Positions 1 to 10,131 of a stretch of 64,000 nt of DNA are shown here, piece by piece. The position numbers were made by a program, and so were the translations under genes. Origin of the DNA: Pseudomonas putida (lineage in GTDB: Bacteria > Pseudomonadota > Gammaproteobacteria > Pseudomonadales > Pseudomonadaceae); the NCBI RefSeq assembly GCF_016406145.1, contig NZ_CP066306.1, forward strand, positions 2,108,001 through 2,172,000. The letters run 5' to 3'. The stretch's first letter is position 1. Each line of letters begins with the position of its first letter. The notes beneath the pieces are model-generated. The model was not told where the DNA came from, ran no database searches, and saw only the letters and a program-made list of their open reading frames with translations.

Positions 1-2271
1 GCGCTCAGCGAGGGCTGGCTCTCCCGTTTCCCCAATGTACGGCGCCTGGACTTGTCGTCCAACCGGCTGATCTCGATACCTGATACCAGCGCCCTAGAGC
101 AACTGGAGCAGCTCGATCTGCGTAACAATCGCATTGTCGACATCAGTGAAGCGCAGGCCGGCTGGCTACGCGCCAACCCCGCCTGCGCGCGCTTGCAGGG
201 CAACCCACTTTCACCGGCTGCACTCGAGCGGGTTGCCGTCGAGCCTGTAGCAGCCATCCAGCAGGGGGAGGAGGGCAGCGCTCCGTGGCTCGAAGGGCTG
301 ACCGAGCGGGAAGCCGCGCCGCGACGCAGGTATTGGCAGGCGCTTGCTCAAGAACAAGGCAGCGAAGAGTTCTTCGCTTTTCTCAGTGCGTTGCTGCATT
401 CCGAGCGCTTTGCCGTAGAACCCCAAGACTTTCGGCGTCGCGTGGGTGAGCTGCTCTATTGCATGTACAACCATGCTCATGTTCGACGGGCAGTATTCCA
501 GCAGGCTGCCGTGCCACGGCGCAGCGTGGACCTCGATGTGCTGCTCGTCAATTTGAAGCTAGCGTTGCGCACAGAAGGCCTGCGTGGTTGGCGCCTTGAG
601 CATGAGTTGCGCGGCCTTGGGCGTGAGTTGTTCAGGCTTGATCAGGTTAACCGCTTTGCTGCACGGCACATCGAAGGTTTGCGCCGGCGCTCTGTGCCAT
701 TCAACCCTGGTGAGATCTACCAGGCCTTTCGGGTTCAGCTTGCAGAGCCATTGGGTATTTACGGCCAACCGACTTACCTCAGTTTCAGGCATGTCGAAAG
801 TGTGACCCCAAACGACCTGATAGAAGCCGAGGCAGCCGTATACGAGGCCGAAACAGCCGATGCACTCAGCCTGTTCCTGGCGCAACAGGCGTTCTGGCAG
901 GACCACGTCAAACTCGCTTATGCCGATCAGTTTGCAGCCATACGTCAAACCTACGACGAACGGCGAACTGCACTTTTCAGGGAGGGCGCACAAGACCCGG
1001 CCCCGACACGTGCGGCGGAGCAAATTGCAGAGCAACGCAGGGAGGAGGAGGACGCCCTGACCTTGGCGCTGGCCCGCGGCAACTATCGGATGTGGTTTCA
1101 GCTCGGACTTGTCCATGGCCCTGGCTCGCGAGCATTTGCGCATCTGTCCAGTCGCCTTGAAGCCAGCCTGGCAATCTGGCGCGGGCTGCCTGGCGACCCT
1201 GAGTATGCAGCGCGATCCAATATGGCGGAGCTCCTGCGGGGTTTCTGGCAGTCGCGTTACCACGATGAAGAGCCACCCCTGCGCTCGAGCAAGGAAAGCT
1301 GGACTGTCAGTTCGTTACCTGCGCTGCCCATGGGCATCGTGTTCGATCAGGTGCGTAAATTGTCGTTGTGCAACCAGCAGGTTTCGGTCATCGAGCCGGA
1401 TTTCCTGAGTCGGTTTCCTAATTTGGTAACAATGGACCTATCGGGCAATCGCCTGCGAGCGCTTGATGGACTTGAGCATTTGCCGCACCTGCGCAGTGTG
1501 AACCTTGGGGGTAACATGCTCGATACAGTGGTGGGCCTGGAGTACTTGACCGAACTGGTCGAGCTGGACCTCAGTGGCAATCAGCTCGATGACCTCCCCG
1601 CCGGGCTAGAGCAGTTGGCCCGCCTGACGCATCTCGATCTCTCCTTCAATCAGATCGCGGTCCTGGATGATCGGGTAGGGCAACTGGTCAGCCTTGAAAA
1701 CCTGCAATTGAGCGGCAACCTCCTGAGTGCTGTACCGAGCAGTGTCGGCAACCTTGCGCAGTTGAGCACTCTGAACGTCGGCTCGAATCGCTTGCTCACC
1801 ATCCCGGAAAATCTGAATTACTTGGGTAGACTGACCCAGTTGCACCTGCAGAACAATTTCATCACCCTCGACGCGCAATCCCAACTGCGGCTGGAGTGGT
1901 TTCCCAGGCTTGAAATTCTCAACCTTGACGCGAACCCGTTGGGGGTGGCGCCGCAGTTACGCTACAACGTTCATCTTCACTACGTATCGTTGTGTGCAAC
2001 AGGCCTGCGCCGTCTTCCTTTGACGTTGTTGCAGCGTTACCCGGAGTTGGTCTTGGACTTGCGTGGCAATCGCATCGGGGCGTTGAGCGAGGAGGCGTTG
2101 ATCTGGGTCGAAGCGCACCCGCACAGGGTCAACCTCGAGCAGAATCAGCTGAGTGAGACGGTCATGGAGCGCGTGCGTGAAGCACTGGCTCGGCTGCGGG
2201 CCGAATGGGAGCGAGCTGCTGCGCCGCAGCCGGGAACAGGAAGCAGAAGGTCTCAGAACCGCAGGGGCTGA
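1..2271 (+). CDS. LRR protein with degenerate NEL-type E3 ligase domain (5' end outside window)
   Basis: The frame is open from base 1, so the start lies upstream; 756 residues are visible. Leucine-rich repeats (FPNVRRLDLSSNRL, LEQLDLRNNRI) are followed at about residues 100-370 by a region alignable with the NEL (novel E3 ligase) domain of the second LRR-NEL protein at 24841-29337, sharing for example the LDQVNRFAARH block. About ten further LRRs then fill residues 440-710. NEL ligases transfer ubiquitin through a Cys in a CxD motif; the equivalent segment here (bases 505-530, VPRRSVDLD) has no cysteine. The order LRR-NEL-LRR is unusual, since NEL normally ends the protein, and the second LRR block closes with a WVEAHP cap like the cap before the NEL region. 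I infer a catalytically dead or rearranged effector-like protein. Confidence 0.75.
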   Translation, partial: ALSEGWLSRFPNVRRLDLSSNRLISIPDTSALEQLEQLDLRNNRIVDISEAQAGWLRANPACARLQGNPLSPAALERVAVEPVAAIQQGEEGSAPWLEGLTEREAAPRRRYWQALAQEQGSEEFFAFLSALLHSERFAVEPQDFRRRVGELLYCMYNHAHVRRAVFQQAAVPRRSVDLDVLLVNLKLALRTEGLRGWRLEHELRGLGRELFRLDQVNRFAARHIEGLRRRSVPFNPGEIYQAFRVQLAEPLGIYGQPTYLSFRHVESVTPNDLIEAEAAVYEAETADALSLFLAQQAFWQDHVKLAYADQFAAIRQTYDERRTALFREGAQDPAPTRAAEQIAEQRREEEDALTLALARGNYRMWFQLGLVHGPGSRAFAHLSSRLEASLAIWRGLPGDPEYAARSNMAELLRGFWQSRYHDEEPPLRSSKESWTVSSLPALPMGIVFDQVRKLSLCNQQVSVIEPDFLSRFPNLVTMDLSGNRLRALDGLEHLPHLRSVNLGGNMLDTVVGLEYLTELVELDLSGNQLDDLPAGLEQLARLTHLDLSFNQIAVLDDRVGQLVSLENLQLSGNLLSAVPSSVGNLAQLSTLNVGSNRLLTIPENLNYLGRLTQLHLQNNFITLDAQSQLRLEWFPRLEILNLDANPLGVAPQLRYNVHLHYVSLCATGLRRLPLTLLQRYPELVLDLRGNRIGALSEEALIWVEAHPHRVNLEQNQLSETVMERVREALARLRAEWERAAAPQPGTGSRRSQNRRG

Positions 2272-2304
2272 GAAGCGGTGTAGCCAGATGGTTATAGAAG
2301 CAGA

Positions 2305-2333
2305 GGCATGGCCACCGTGCGGTGGACCATGCC
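2305..2333. terminator. Bidirectional terminator hairpin
   Basis: The arms GGCATGG (2305-2311) and CCATGCC (2327-2333) enclose a second stem CACCG/CGGTG. The hairpin lies between two convergent genes. There is no long T tract on either side. Confidence 0.6.
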
Positions 2334-2342
2334 GGGAGACGA

Positions 2343-2837
2343 TCAACGGCGGCGGAACAGCGGCAGCGGCTCGTCGGTGGCGGCCTGATAGGTCACCGAG
2401 AAGTCCTTCAACCCTTGCAGGGCATCTTCCGGGTCCTTGTCGGCACGGACGGCGAAGGCATCGAAGCCGCAGCGTGCCAGGTAGAACAGCTGGTCACGCA
2501 GTACGTCGCCGATGGCGCGCAGCTCGCCCTTGAACTGGTAGCGGTCACGCAGCAGGCGCGCATTGGAGTAGTTGCGCCCATCGGTGAAGGCCGGGAAGTT
2601 CAGGGCGATGACCTGAAAGTGCTGCACGTCATCACCGATCTCTTCCGCTTGTTCATCGCTGTCCAGCCACACGCCCAGGCCACCGTCGCGAGCCTTGAGC
2701 ATGTGGGCATGGTCACGCCACAGTTGCAGCGGGACGATGTAGTCGTCGCAGTTGGTCAGCTCGTCGATCGTGGTTTCCTTGGGCAGCAGGTGCCAGGTTT
2801 CGTCGACGATCTGGTTGTTCTTAATGATTCGCTGCAT
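2343..2837 (-). CDS. DUF934 protein, sulfite reductase partner
   Basis: A 164-residue DUF934 family protein. The family core is visible as FPAFTDGRNYSNARLLRDRY followed by a helix with GELRAIGDVLRDQ. Its start overlaps the 3' end of cysI by 17 bases, so it is probably translationally coupled. DUF934 genes sit beside cysI in many proteobacteria and are often labelled oxidoreductase, but no cofactor motif is visible. I infer a role in sulfite reduction, perhaps in electron supply or enzyme maturation, from context only. Confidence 0.85.
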   Translation of the reverse strand: MQRIIKNNQIVDETWHLLPKETTIDELTNCDDYIVPLQLWRDHAHMLKARDGGLGVWLDSDEQAEEIGDDVQHFQVIALNFPAFTDGRNYSNARLLRDRYQFKGELRAIGDVLRDQLFYLARCGFDAFAVRADKDPEDALQGLKDFSVTYQAATDEPLPLFRRR

Positions 2838-4473
2838 AGACGCGTTCCTTGAAGGGGTCGATGCCGATACGCTGATAGGTGTCGATGAAACGCTCTTCCT
2901 CGGTACGTTGTTCCACGTACACGGCGATCAGCTTCTCGATCACGTCGGCCATGTCATCCTGGGCGAAGGACGGGCCGAGGATCTTGCCCAGGCTTGCGTC
3001 GCGCGCGGCGTTGCCGCCCAGGGACACCTGGTAGAACTCCTCGCCCTTCTTGTCCACGCCGAGGATGCCGATGTGGCCGACGTGGTGGTGGCCGCAGGCG
3101 TTCATGCAGCCGGAGATGTTCAGGTCGATCTCGCCGATGTCGAACAGGTAATCCAGGTCGTCGAAGCGGCGCTGGATGGATTCGGCGATCGGGATCGACT
3201 TGGCGTTGGCCAGCGAGCAGTAGTCACCGCCAGGGCAGCAGATGATGTCGGTCAGCAGGCCGATGTTCGGCGTGGCGAAACCACCTTCGCGCAGCTCCAT
3301 CCACAGGGCGTGCAGCTGACGCTGCTCGACGTCGGCGAGGATGATGTTCTGCTCGTGCGAGGTGCGCAGGAAGCCAAAGCTGTAGCGCTCTGACAGGTCT
3401 GCCACGGCGTCCAGCTGCTTGTCGGTCAGGTCGCCCGGGGCAACGCCGGTGGGCTTGAGCGACAGGGTCACGGCCACGTAGCCAGGGCGCTTGTGGGCGC
3501 GGGTGTTGCGCGAGCGCCAGCGGGCGAAGCCAGGGTATTCGGCGTCCTGGGCGCTGTAGTCAACGTTGTCCAGGGCCAGGTAGTCCGGATCGACGAAGTG
3601 GCGCGAAACACGCTGTACTTCTTCTTCGGTCAGGGTGGTGCTGCCGCCACGCAGGTGGGCCATTTCGGCCTCGACCTTCTCGGCGAACACTTCCGGGGTC
3701 AGGGCCTTGACCAGGATCTTGATCCGCGCCTTGTACTTGTTGTCACGACGGCCGTAACGGTTGTACACACGCAGGATGGCGTCCAGATAGCTGATCAGGT
3801 CTTGCCACGGCAGGAATTCGTTGATGAACGAACCGACCACCGGAGTACGGCCCAGGCCGCCACCGACCAGCACGCGGAAGCCCAGCTCACCGGCAGCGTT
3901 GCGCACCGGCTCCAGGCCGATGTCGTGCACTTCGATGGCCGCGCGGTCTTCCTTCGAGCCGTTGATCGCGATCTTGAACTTGCGCGGCAGGTAGGCGAAT
4001 TCCGGGTGGAAGGTGGTCCACTGGCGGACGATCTCGCACCAGGGGCGCGGGTCGATGATTTCGTCTGCGGCAACACCGGCGAACTGATCGGTGGTGGTGT
4101 TGCGCAGGCAGTTGCCGCTGGTCTGGATCGCGTGCATCTGCACGGTGGCCAGTTCGGCAAGGATGTCCGGGATGTCTTCAAGTGCCGGCCAGTTGTACTG
4201 CACGTTCTGGCGGGTGGAAATGTGGGCATAGCCCTTGTCGTAATCGCGGGCGATCTTGGCCAGTGTGCGCACCTGGCGGGCGTTCAGCTGGCCGTAGGGC
4301 ACGGCGACGCGCAGCATCGGGGCGAAACGCTGGATATAGAGGCCGTTCTGCAGGCGCAGAGGGCGGAATTCTTCTTCGCTCAGCTCACCGGCCAGGTAGC
4401 GGCGGGTCTGATCACGGAACTGCTTGACGCGGTCCTCGATGATCCGCTGATCGTACTCGTCGTATACGTACAT
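2821..4473 (-). CDS. cysI: Sulfite/nitrite reductase hemoprotein (CysI)
   Basis: A 550-residue siroheme enzyme that reduces sulfite to sulfide with six electrons in assimilatory sulfur metabolism; cytoplasmic. The siroheme-4Fe4S ligands are clear: CPGGDYC (CX5C, about residue 411) and CMNAC (CX3C, about residue 455), with the upstream TSGNCLRN block. Two ferredoxin-like half-domains are present, as in the nitrite/sulfite reductase family. The start ATG follows AGGAC by four bases. It overlaps the DUF934 gene, forming a two-gene operon. No CysJ flavoprotein is nearby, consistent with a ferredoxin-type electron donor, which is inference. Confidence 0.95.
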   Translation of the reverse strand: MYVYDEYDQRIIEDRVKQFRDQTRRYLAGELSEEEFRPLRLQNGLYIQRFAPMLRVAVPYGQLNARQVRTLAKIARDYDKGYAHISTRQNVQYNWPALEDIPDILAELATVQMHAIQTSGNCLRNTTTDQFAGVAADEIIDPRPWCEIVRQWTTFHPEFAYLPRKFKIAINGSKEDRAAIEVHDIGLEPVRNAAGELGFRVLVGGGLGRTPVVGSFINEFLPWQDLISYLDAILRVYNRYGRRDNKYKARIKILVKALTPEVFAEKVEAEMAHLRGGSTTLTEEEVQRVSRHFVDPDYLALDNVDYSAQDAEYPGFARWRSRNTRAHKRPGYVAVTLSLKPTGVAPGDLTDKQLDAVADLSERYSFGFLRTSHEQNIILADVEQRQLHALWMELREGGFATPNIGLLTDIICCPGGDYCSLANAKSIPIAESIQRRFDDLDYLFDIGEIDLNISGCMNACGHHHVGHIGILGVDKKGEEFYQVSLGGNAARDASLGKILGPSFAQDDMADVIEKLIAVYVEQRTEEERFIDTYQRIGIDPFKERVYAANH

Positions 4474-4688
4474 AAAAGTCCTGTCTCAGGCTGCATGCAG
4501 CTATTCGCGCGCACGGCCGCGCACTCCGGTTCGGAGCGGGGAAACGATATCAGGTTGCGTTTATGCGCTAAAGTGATGTTTTTGCATATGAAAAGAACCA
4601 AACGAACTAAGTGAGATCGACTGGCATTTATCCGGCACTCACTGCCGCAGGTTTATACTCGCGGGTTTGTTGGTAAGGATGTAACCGC

Positions 4689-5765
4689 ATGCTCAAGGCA
4701 TTGTGCTACAGCTTGTGCCTGAGCCTGCCGCTGGCGGCCAGTGCTCAGGCCGCTTCGGTGGTGTTCCTCAACCCGGGCCTGCCCAGTGAGACGTTCTGGG
4801 CCAGTTACTCGCGTTTCATGCAGGCGGCCGCTGACGACTTGGGCATGACGCTGAAGGTGCAATACAGCGCGCGCAATGCCGAGCGCGCACTAAGCCAGGC
4901 GCGGGCTGTGCTCAAGGGGCCGCAGCGCCCGGAATACCTCGTGCTGGTCAACGAGCAATACGTTGCGCCGCAAATCATTCGCTTGTCGCAAGGTAGCGGG
5001 GTCAAGCTGTTACTGGTCAACAACGGGCTGACTGCCAGCCAGGCGAGCAGCATTCAAGCCCAGCCCGCAAAGTACGGCGCTTTGTTAGGGGCCTTGACGG
5101 CCAATGACGAGCAGGCCGGTTACCAGATGCTGCACCAGATGGTAGCTTTGCTACCGCGCAGTAACGAGCCGGTGGACCTGGTGGCTTTCGCCGGGCTCAA
5201 GACCACGCCCGCCTCGCAGTTGCGCGAACAAGGCATGCGTCGCGCCTTGGCCGATTTCCCTCAGGTGCGCCTGCGGCAGGTGGTTTACGGTGGCTGGAAC
5301 CGCCAGCGCGCCTTTGAACAGGCGCAGCAGTTACTGCAGCGCTACCCGGATACCAAGCTGGTATGGTCGGCCAACGACGAAATGGCCTTTGGCGCCATGC
5401 GTGCGTTCGAGGCTGCGGGGCGCAAGCCTGGGCGGGATGTAGTGTTCAGCGCCGTCAATAGCTCCCCCGAGGCCTTGCGAGCGCGCATCGATGGGCGCCT
5501 GGGGGTGTTGATGGGTGGGCATTTCAGTCTCGGCGGCTGGGCCATGGTAATGCTCCATGACGATGCCTATGGTGTGGAGATCGCCCGGGACGGTAAACGC
5601 GACCATGTGATGCCGGTTTTGCAGTCGATCGATCCGCTCAAGGCAAAGCGCTGGCTCAAACTGGCGGAACAGGACGACTTTGGTGTCGACTTCCAGCGTT
5701 TCAGCGCCAGAGCGCGCCCGCCGGCTTACCGTTATCCCTTCCTGACGTCACCTGTCGACTACTGA
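4689..5765 (+). CDS. Orphan periplasmic sugar-type substrate-binding protein
   Basis: A 358-residue protein with a signal peptide (cleavage near AQA-AS, about residue 22) and the type I periplasmic binding fold (Peripla_BP_4, ribose-binding/LacI-like). Family signatures include the opening strand VVFLNPGLP, the central WSANDEMAFGAMRAFEAAG block and VVFSAVNSSPEAL. No permease or ATPase gene adjoins it, so it may serve a distant ABC importer or act as the sensor input of a kinase. It is divergent from cysI across about 215 bases. The ligand cannot be told from sequence. Confidence 0.85.
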   Translation: MLKALCYSLCLSLPLAASAQAASVVFLNPGLPSETFWASYSRFMQAAADDLGMTLKVQYSARNAERALSQARAVLKGPQRPEYLVLVNEQYVAPQIIRLSQGSGVKLLLVNNGLTASQASSIQAQPAKYGALLGALTANDEQAGYQMLHQMVALLPRSNEPVDLVAFAGLKTTPASQLREQGMRRALADFPQVRLRQVVYGGWNRQRAFEQAQQLLQRYPDTKLVWSANDEMAFGAMRAFEAAGRKPGRDVVFSAVNSSPEALRARIDGRLGVLMGGHFSLGGWAMVMLHDDAYGVEIARDGKRDHVMPVLQSIDPLKAKRWLKLAEQDDFGVDFQRFSARARPPAYRYPFLTSPVDY

Positions 5766-5850
5766 AAAACCCTGCTTGAGAGAAGGGCATTGGTCGTCTT
5801 AACTGCTGGTTGTGAAGTGCATTCCCATAATCACTACAAGAGGCAATGCA

Positions 5851-5964
5851 ATGGGAAATACAACCAAGGTCCGCAAAGCTGACAGTAGCGTCGATGCCTG
5901 GGCGATCCTCTGCCTTATCGTCCTGGTGGTGGTCACCGCCGTGTACTGGGTCAGCCACCAATAG
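5851..5964 (+). CDS. 37-residue single-pass membrane protein
   Basis: A short gene, ATG at 5851 and TAG at 5962-5964, preceded by AGAGG six bases upstream. The peptide begins MGNTTKVRKADSSVDAW, is charged at the N terminus, has one transmembrane helix (AILCLIVLVVVTAVYWV) and ends SHQ. The basic head then hydrophobic helix suggests an inner-membrane microprotein with the N terminus inside. A strong hairpin follows 32 bases downstream. I recall similar short proteins in other Pseudomonas genomes; the function is unknown. Confidence 0.75.
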   Translation: MGNTTKVRKADSSVDAWAILCLIVLVVVTAVYWVSHQ

Positions 5965-5996
5965 CCTTAGCTCCACGCCGTGACGCAAACTGAGCC

Positions 5997-6021
5997 GCCC
6001 GCGCAAGGGAGTTGCGCGGGC
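5997..6021. terminator. Strong hairpin terminator between convergent small genes
   Basis: A perfect 10-base stem GCCCGCGCAA (5997-6006) and TTGCGCGGGC (6012-6021) with loop GGGAG. It lies between the 37-residue gene and the DUF2970 gene and can serve both strands. Confidence 0.75.
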
Positions 6022-6031
6022 GGGTTGCGTT

Positions 6032-6250
6032 TCAGTGTGCTGTCAGGTGCAGCGCCAGTTGTACCAGGCCGACCAGAATCAGAATGAACACCAAGGTGAA
6101 TAGTGCGCCCAGTGCGATGAAGTGGCTGGCCTTGCCGTGGGTAAAGTCACGCGCGCGGTTTTTGCCGCTCTGCACACCCAGCGCGGCGGCGAGGATGCTG
6201 TGCAGCATCTGCCAGAAGGTAGGGGGTTTGCCTTGGCTGGAATCGTCCAT
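6032..6250 (-). CDS. DUF2970 small membrane protein
   Basis: A 72-residue protein starting MDDSSQGKPPTFWQML. The ATG at 6250 is chosen because AAGGAG lies five bases upstream; the longer in-frame start lacks this. The FWQMLHSILAAALGVQS segment is typical of DUF2970. A C-terminal transmembrane helix (ALGALFTLVFILILVGLVQLAL region) is clear. It lies 77 bases downstream of metH in the same direction but is separated from it by a terminator. Function unknown. Confidence 0.85.
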   Translation of the reverse strand: MDDSSQGKPPTFWQMLHSILAAALGVQSGKNRARDFTHGKASHFIALGALFTLVFILILVGLVQLALHLTAH

Positions 6251-6301
6251 GCTGGCTCCTTGGATATTCGGAGGCAATCAGGGACAGTGTAGATGGCAAA
6301 T

Positions 6302-6320
6302 GGGGCCGCAAAGCGGCCCC
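6302..6320 (-). terminator. metH terminator
   Basis: GGGGCCGC (6302-6309), loop AAA, GCGGCCCC (6313-6320). On the minus strand it sits eight bases past the metH stop and is followed by ATTT. Confidence 0.75.
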
Positions 6321-6327
6321 ATGAATG

Positions 6328-9300
6328 TCAGCTGTCGTAGCCCAGGTTAGGCGCCAGCCAGCGCTCGCTGACGCTCACATCCTGACCTTTGCGTGCGCTG
6401 TAGCTGTCTATCTGGTCCTTGTCGATCTTGCCCACGGCAAAGTACTGCGCCTGTGGGTGAGCAAAGTACCAACCGCTGACCGCAGCCGCGGGGAACATGG
6501 CAAAGTGTTCAGTGAGGAACACGCCGCTGGGGCCGGTTTCACCGATGGCTGTGCCATCGAGCAGGCGGAACAGCGTTTCTTTTTCGGTATGGTCCGGGCA
6601 GGCCGGGTAGCCTGGTGCAGGGCGGATGCCGCTGTACTGTTCCTTGATCAGTGCCTCGTTGTCCAGGTGTTCGTCGCGCGCATAACCCCAGTGCTCTTTA
6701 CGCACCTGCTCGTGCAGCCACTCGGCGCATGCCTCGGCCAGGCGGTCGGCGAGGGCCTTGACCATGATCGAGTTGTAGTCGTCGCCCTTGTCCTGGTAAG
6801 CCTTTGCCACTTCCTCGGCACCAATGCCGGCGGTGGTGATGAAGCCCCCCACGTAGTCGGTGACGCCACTGTCTTTGGGCGCGACGAAGTCGGCCAGGGA
6901 GAGGTTCGGCTTGCCATCGGGCTTGATGGTCTGCTGGCGCAGGTGGTGCAAGGTGGCCAGGGGCTGACCGTTGTCGCCGTAGACCTGAATGTCGTCATCG
7001 GCAACCTGGTTGGCTGGCCAGAAGCCGAACACGGCGCGCGCACTGATCAGCTTCTCGTCGATCAGTTTGTCGAGCATCTCGCGGGCATCCTTGTACAGCG
7101 AGGTTGCCGCTTCACCCACCACTTCATCGGTGAGGATGCGTGGGAATTTGCCGGCCAGGTCCCAGGAAATGAAGAACGGCGTCCAGTCGATGTACTCGGC
7201 CAGGGTGCGCAGGTCGATGTTGTCCAGCACCTTGACGCCTGTGAAGGCAGGGACCGCCGGCTGATAAGCGGCCCAGTCGTATTTTGGCTTGGCCGCCACT
7301 GCCTGCGCGTAGCTCAGGCGCTCGGTGCGGGCACTGCGGTTGGCAGTGCGTTCACGCACTTCGATGTAGTCCAGGCGGGTTTTTTCAACGAAGCCGGGCT
7401 TGAGTTCCTTGGACAGCAACTGGGTGGCCACACCTACCGCGCGGGAGGCGTCGGTTACATAGATCACCGCATCGTTGCTGTACTTGGGCTCGATCTTGAC
7501 TGCGGTATGGGCCTTGGACGTGGTGGCGCCGCCGATCATCAGCGGCAGCTCGAAGCCCTGGCGCTGCATTTCGCGGGCAACATGAACCATCTCGTCCAGC
7601 GACGGGGTGATCAGGCCGGACAAACCGATGATGTCGCACTTCTCGTCGCGGGCGGTCTGCAGGATCTTCTCTGCCGGTACCATCACGCCGAGGTCGACGA
7701 TGTCATAGCCGTTGCAGCCCAGGACCACGCCGACAATGTTCTTGCCGATGTCGTGCACGTCGCCCTTGACCGTCGCCATGAGGATCTTGCCCTTGGCTTC
7801 GGGCTTGTCGCCTTTTTCGGCCTCGATGAACGGGATCAGGTGGGCCACGGCCTGCTTCATCACCCGCGCCGACTTGACCACCTGCGGCAGGAACATCTTG
7901 CCCGCGCCGAACAGGTCGCCAACCACGTTCATGCCGCTCATCAGCGGCCCTTCGATGACTTCGATCGGGCGCGCACATTGCTGGCGGCACTCCTCGGTGT
8001 CTTCGACGATGTGTGCGGTGATGCCTTTGACCAGCGCATGTTCCAGACGCTTGCCGACCGGCAGTGAGCGCCAGGCCTCGTTCTCGACTTCCTTGGTGGC
8101 ACCCCCGCCTTTGTAATCATCGGCGATGGCCAGCAGCGCATCGGTACCTTCAGGGGTGCGGTTGAGCACCACGTCCTCGACCCGCTCGCGCAGCTCGGCC
8201 GGGATCTCGTCGTAGATCTCCAGCTGGCCGGCGTTGACGATACCCATCGTCAGGCCGTTGCGGATGGCGTGGAACAGGAATACCGAGTGGATCGCCTCGC
8301 GCACCGGGTTGTTGCCGCGGAACGAGAACGACACGTTGGACACGCCGCCCGAGCTCAGCGCATGTGGCAGGTGGTCACGGATGTAGGCGCAGGCCTCGAT
8401 GAAGTCCACGGCATAGTTGTTGTGCTCTTCGATGCCGGTAGCGACGGCGAAGATGTTCGGGTCGAAAATGATGTCTTCCGGCGGGAAGCCGACTTCATTG
8501 ACCAGAATGTCGTAGCTGCGCTGGCAGATTTCCTTCTTGCGGGCAGCGGTGTCGGCCTGGCCGACCTCGTCGAAGGCCATCACTACCACGGCCGCGCCGT
8601 AGCGTTTGCACAGGCGTGCGTGGTGCTTGAATTGCTCGACGCCTTCTTTCATGGAGATCGAGTTGACGATGCCCTTGCCCTGGATGCATTTGAGGCCCGC
8701 TTCGATCACTTCCCATTTCGACGAGTCGATCATGATCGGCACGCGAGAGATGTCCGGCTCGCCCGCAATCATGTTGAGGAAACGGACCATGGCTGCCTGG
8801 GAGTCGAGCATCCCTTCGTCCATGTTGATGTCGATTACCTGAGCACCGGCCTCTACCTGCTGCAGGGCGACCTCCAGCGCTTCGGTGTAATTCTCTTCGC
8901 GGATCAGCCGGGCGAACTTGGCGGAGCCGGTGATGTTGGTGCGCTCACCGACGTTGACGAACAGCGACTGGCGATCGATGGTGAACGGTTCCAGGCCCGA
9001 CAGCCGGCAGGCCTTGGCGATCGTTGGAATCTGGCGCGGCTTGTATTTGGCCACTGCCTCGGCGATGGCCTGGATGTGCCCGGGCGTGGTACCGCAGCAA
9101 CCGCCGATGATGTTGAGGAAACCACTGGCCGCGAACTCCTCGACCACTGCAGCCATCTCGGCCGGGGTTTCGTCGTACTCCCCGAAGGCGTTTGGCAGGC
9201 CGGCATTGGGGTGGGCGGAAACGTGGGTGTCGGCCTTGGTCGACAGCTCTTCAAGGTAAGGGCGCAGGTCCTTCGCCCCCAGCGCGCAGTTCAGGCCAAC

Positions 9301-10035
9301 GGAAATCGGCTTGGCATGGCGTACCGAGTTCCAGAACGCTTCGGTGGTCTGGCCGGACAGGGTACGGCCCGAGGCATCGGTGATGGTGCCGGAGATCATG
9401 ATCGGCAGTTCGATGCCGTCATCTTCGAACACCTGCTGCACGGCGAAGATCGCTGCCTTGGCGTTGAGCGTGTCGAAGATGGTCTCGATGAGGATCAGGT
9501 CGGCGCCACCCTCGATCAGGCCGCGGGTCGCCTCGATGTAGTTTTCCACCAGTTCGTCGAAGGTGACGTTGCGGTAGCCGGGGTCGTTGACGTCCGGGGA
9601 AATCGAGCAGGTTCGGCTGGTCGGGCCGAGCACGCCGGCAACGAAGCGTGGCTTGTCCGGCGTTTCCAGGGTCTTGGCGTCGGCAACCTGGCGGGCGATG
9701 CGCGCGCCCTGGACGTTCAGTTCGTAGACGAGCGACTCCATGCCGTAATCGGCCTGGGAAATCTGCGTGGCGTTGAAGGTGTTGGTTTCGAGAATGTCGG
9801 CGCCAGCGTCCAGGTACGCCTTCTCGATGGCAGCGATGACATCGGGGCGGCTAAGCAGCAGCAGGTCGTTGTTACCTTTTACATCGCTTGGCCAATCGGC
9901 GAAGCGCGTGCCACGATAGTCGTGTTCCTCGAGGCGGTAACTCTGGATCATAGTACCCATGCCGCCGTCGAGGATCAGAATGCGCTCATTGAGTGCGTGC
10001 TGGAGTGCTTGGAGACGAGCGCTGCGGTCGGACAT
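6328..10035 (-). CDS. metH: Cobalamin-dependent methionine synthase
   Basis: A 1235-residue enzyme transferring a methyl group from methyltetrahydrofolate to homocysteine through methylcobalamin. All four modules are visible: the homocysteine domain with zinc ligands (VGLNCALGA about 249, IGGCCGTT about 311), the pterin-binding domain ([13 protein letters not shown]), the cobalamin domain with the lower-ligand motif DVHDIGKNI (His near 760), and the C-terminal AdoMet reactivation domain ending near SERWLAPNL. The length is standard. No cobalamin riboswitch is seen in the 170-base leader, but a MetR-like palindrome lies upstream. It is divergent from cti. Confidence 0.97.
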   Translation of the reverse strand: MSDRSARLQALQHALNERILILDGGMGTMIQSYRLEEHDYRGTRFADWPSDVKGNNDLLLLSRPDVIAAIEKAYLDAGADILETNTFNATQISQADYGMESLVYELNVQGARIARQVADAKTLETPDKPRFVAGVLGPTSRTCSISPDVNDPGYRNVTFDELVENYIEATRGLIEGGADLILIETIFDTLNAKAAIFAVQQVFEDDGIELPIMISGTITDASGRTLSGQTTEAFWNSVRHAKPISVGLNCALGAKDLRPYLEELSTKADTHVSAHPNAGLPNAFGEYDETPAEMAAVVEEFAASGFLNIIGGCCGTTPGHIQAIAEAVAKYKPRQIPTIAKACRLSGLEPFTIDRQSLFVNVGERTNITGSAKFARLIREENYTEALEVALQQVEAGAQVIDINMDEGMLDSQAAMVRFLNMIAGEPDISRVPIMIDSSKWEVIEAGLKCIQGKGIVNSISMKEGVEQFKHHARLCKRYGAAVVVMAFDEVGQADTAARKKEICQRSYDILVNEVGFPPEDIIFDPNIFAVATGIEEHNNYAVDFIEACAYIRDHLPHALSSGGVSNVSFSFRGNNPVREAIHSVFLFHAIRNGLTMGIVNAGQLEIYDEIPAELRERVEDVVLNRTPEGTDALLAIADDYKGGGATKEVENEAWRSLPVGKRLEHALVKGITAHIVEDTEECRQQCARPIEVIEGPLMSGMNVVGDLFGAGKMFLPQVVKSARVMKQAVAHLIPFIEAEKGDKPEAKGKILMATVKGDVHDIGKNIVGVVLGCNGYDIVDLGVMVPAEKILQTARDEKCDIIGLSGLITPSLDEMVHVAREMQRQGFELPLMIGGATTSKAHTAVKIEPKYSNDAVIYVTDASRAVGVATQLLSKELKPGFVEKTRLDYIEVRERTANRSARTERLSYAQAVAAKPKYDWAAYQPAVPAFTGVKVLDNIDLRTLAEYIDWTPFFISWDLAGKFPRILTDEVVGEAATSLYKDAREMLDKLIDEKLISARAVFGFWPANQVADDDIQVYGDNGQPLATLHHLRQQTIKPDGKPNLSLADFVAPKDSGVTDYVGGFITTAGIGAEEVAKAYQDKGDDYNSIMVKALADRLAEACAEWLHEQVRKEHWGYARDEHLDNEALIKEQYSGIRPAPGYPACPDHTEKETLFRLLDGTAIGETGPSGVFLTEHFAMFPAAAVSGWYFAHPQAQYFAVGKIDKDQIDSYSARKGQDVSVSERWLAPNLGYDS

Positions 10036-10118
10036 AGGAACTACCTGGTCGGGCGAATATCAGAAGGTGCGGAATCATAACAAAGCTGCGCGGTTTTTAG
10101 GCGCATTGGCCATTTGCA

Positions 10119-10131
10119 TGAATTTCGTTCA
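10119..10131. promoter_or_regulatory. Candidate MetR operator upstream of metH
   Basis: TGAATTTCGTTCA matches the MetR consensus TGAA-N5-TTCA recalled from enterobacteria, including the central T/A. The palindrome extends to CATGAA (10117-10122) and TTCATG (10128-10133). It is 84 bases upstream of the metH start and 74 bases upstream of cti. MetR activates metH/metE when homocysteine accumulates. The assignment is by consensus only. Confidence 0.5.

Noticed and set aside
6325..10080. Long open frames on the plus strand opposite metH
   Set aside because: They are low-similarity shadows created by GC-rich codon bias; the metH frame has all domain motifs.
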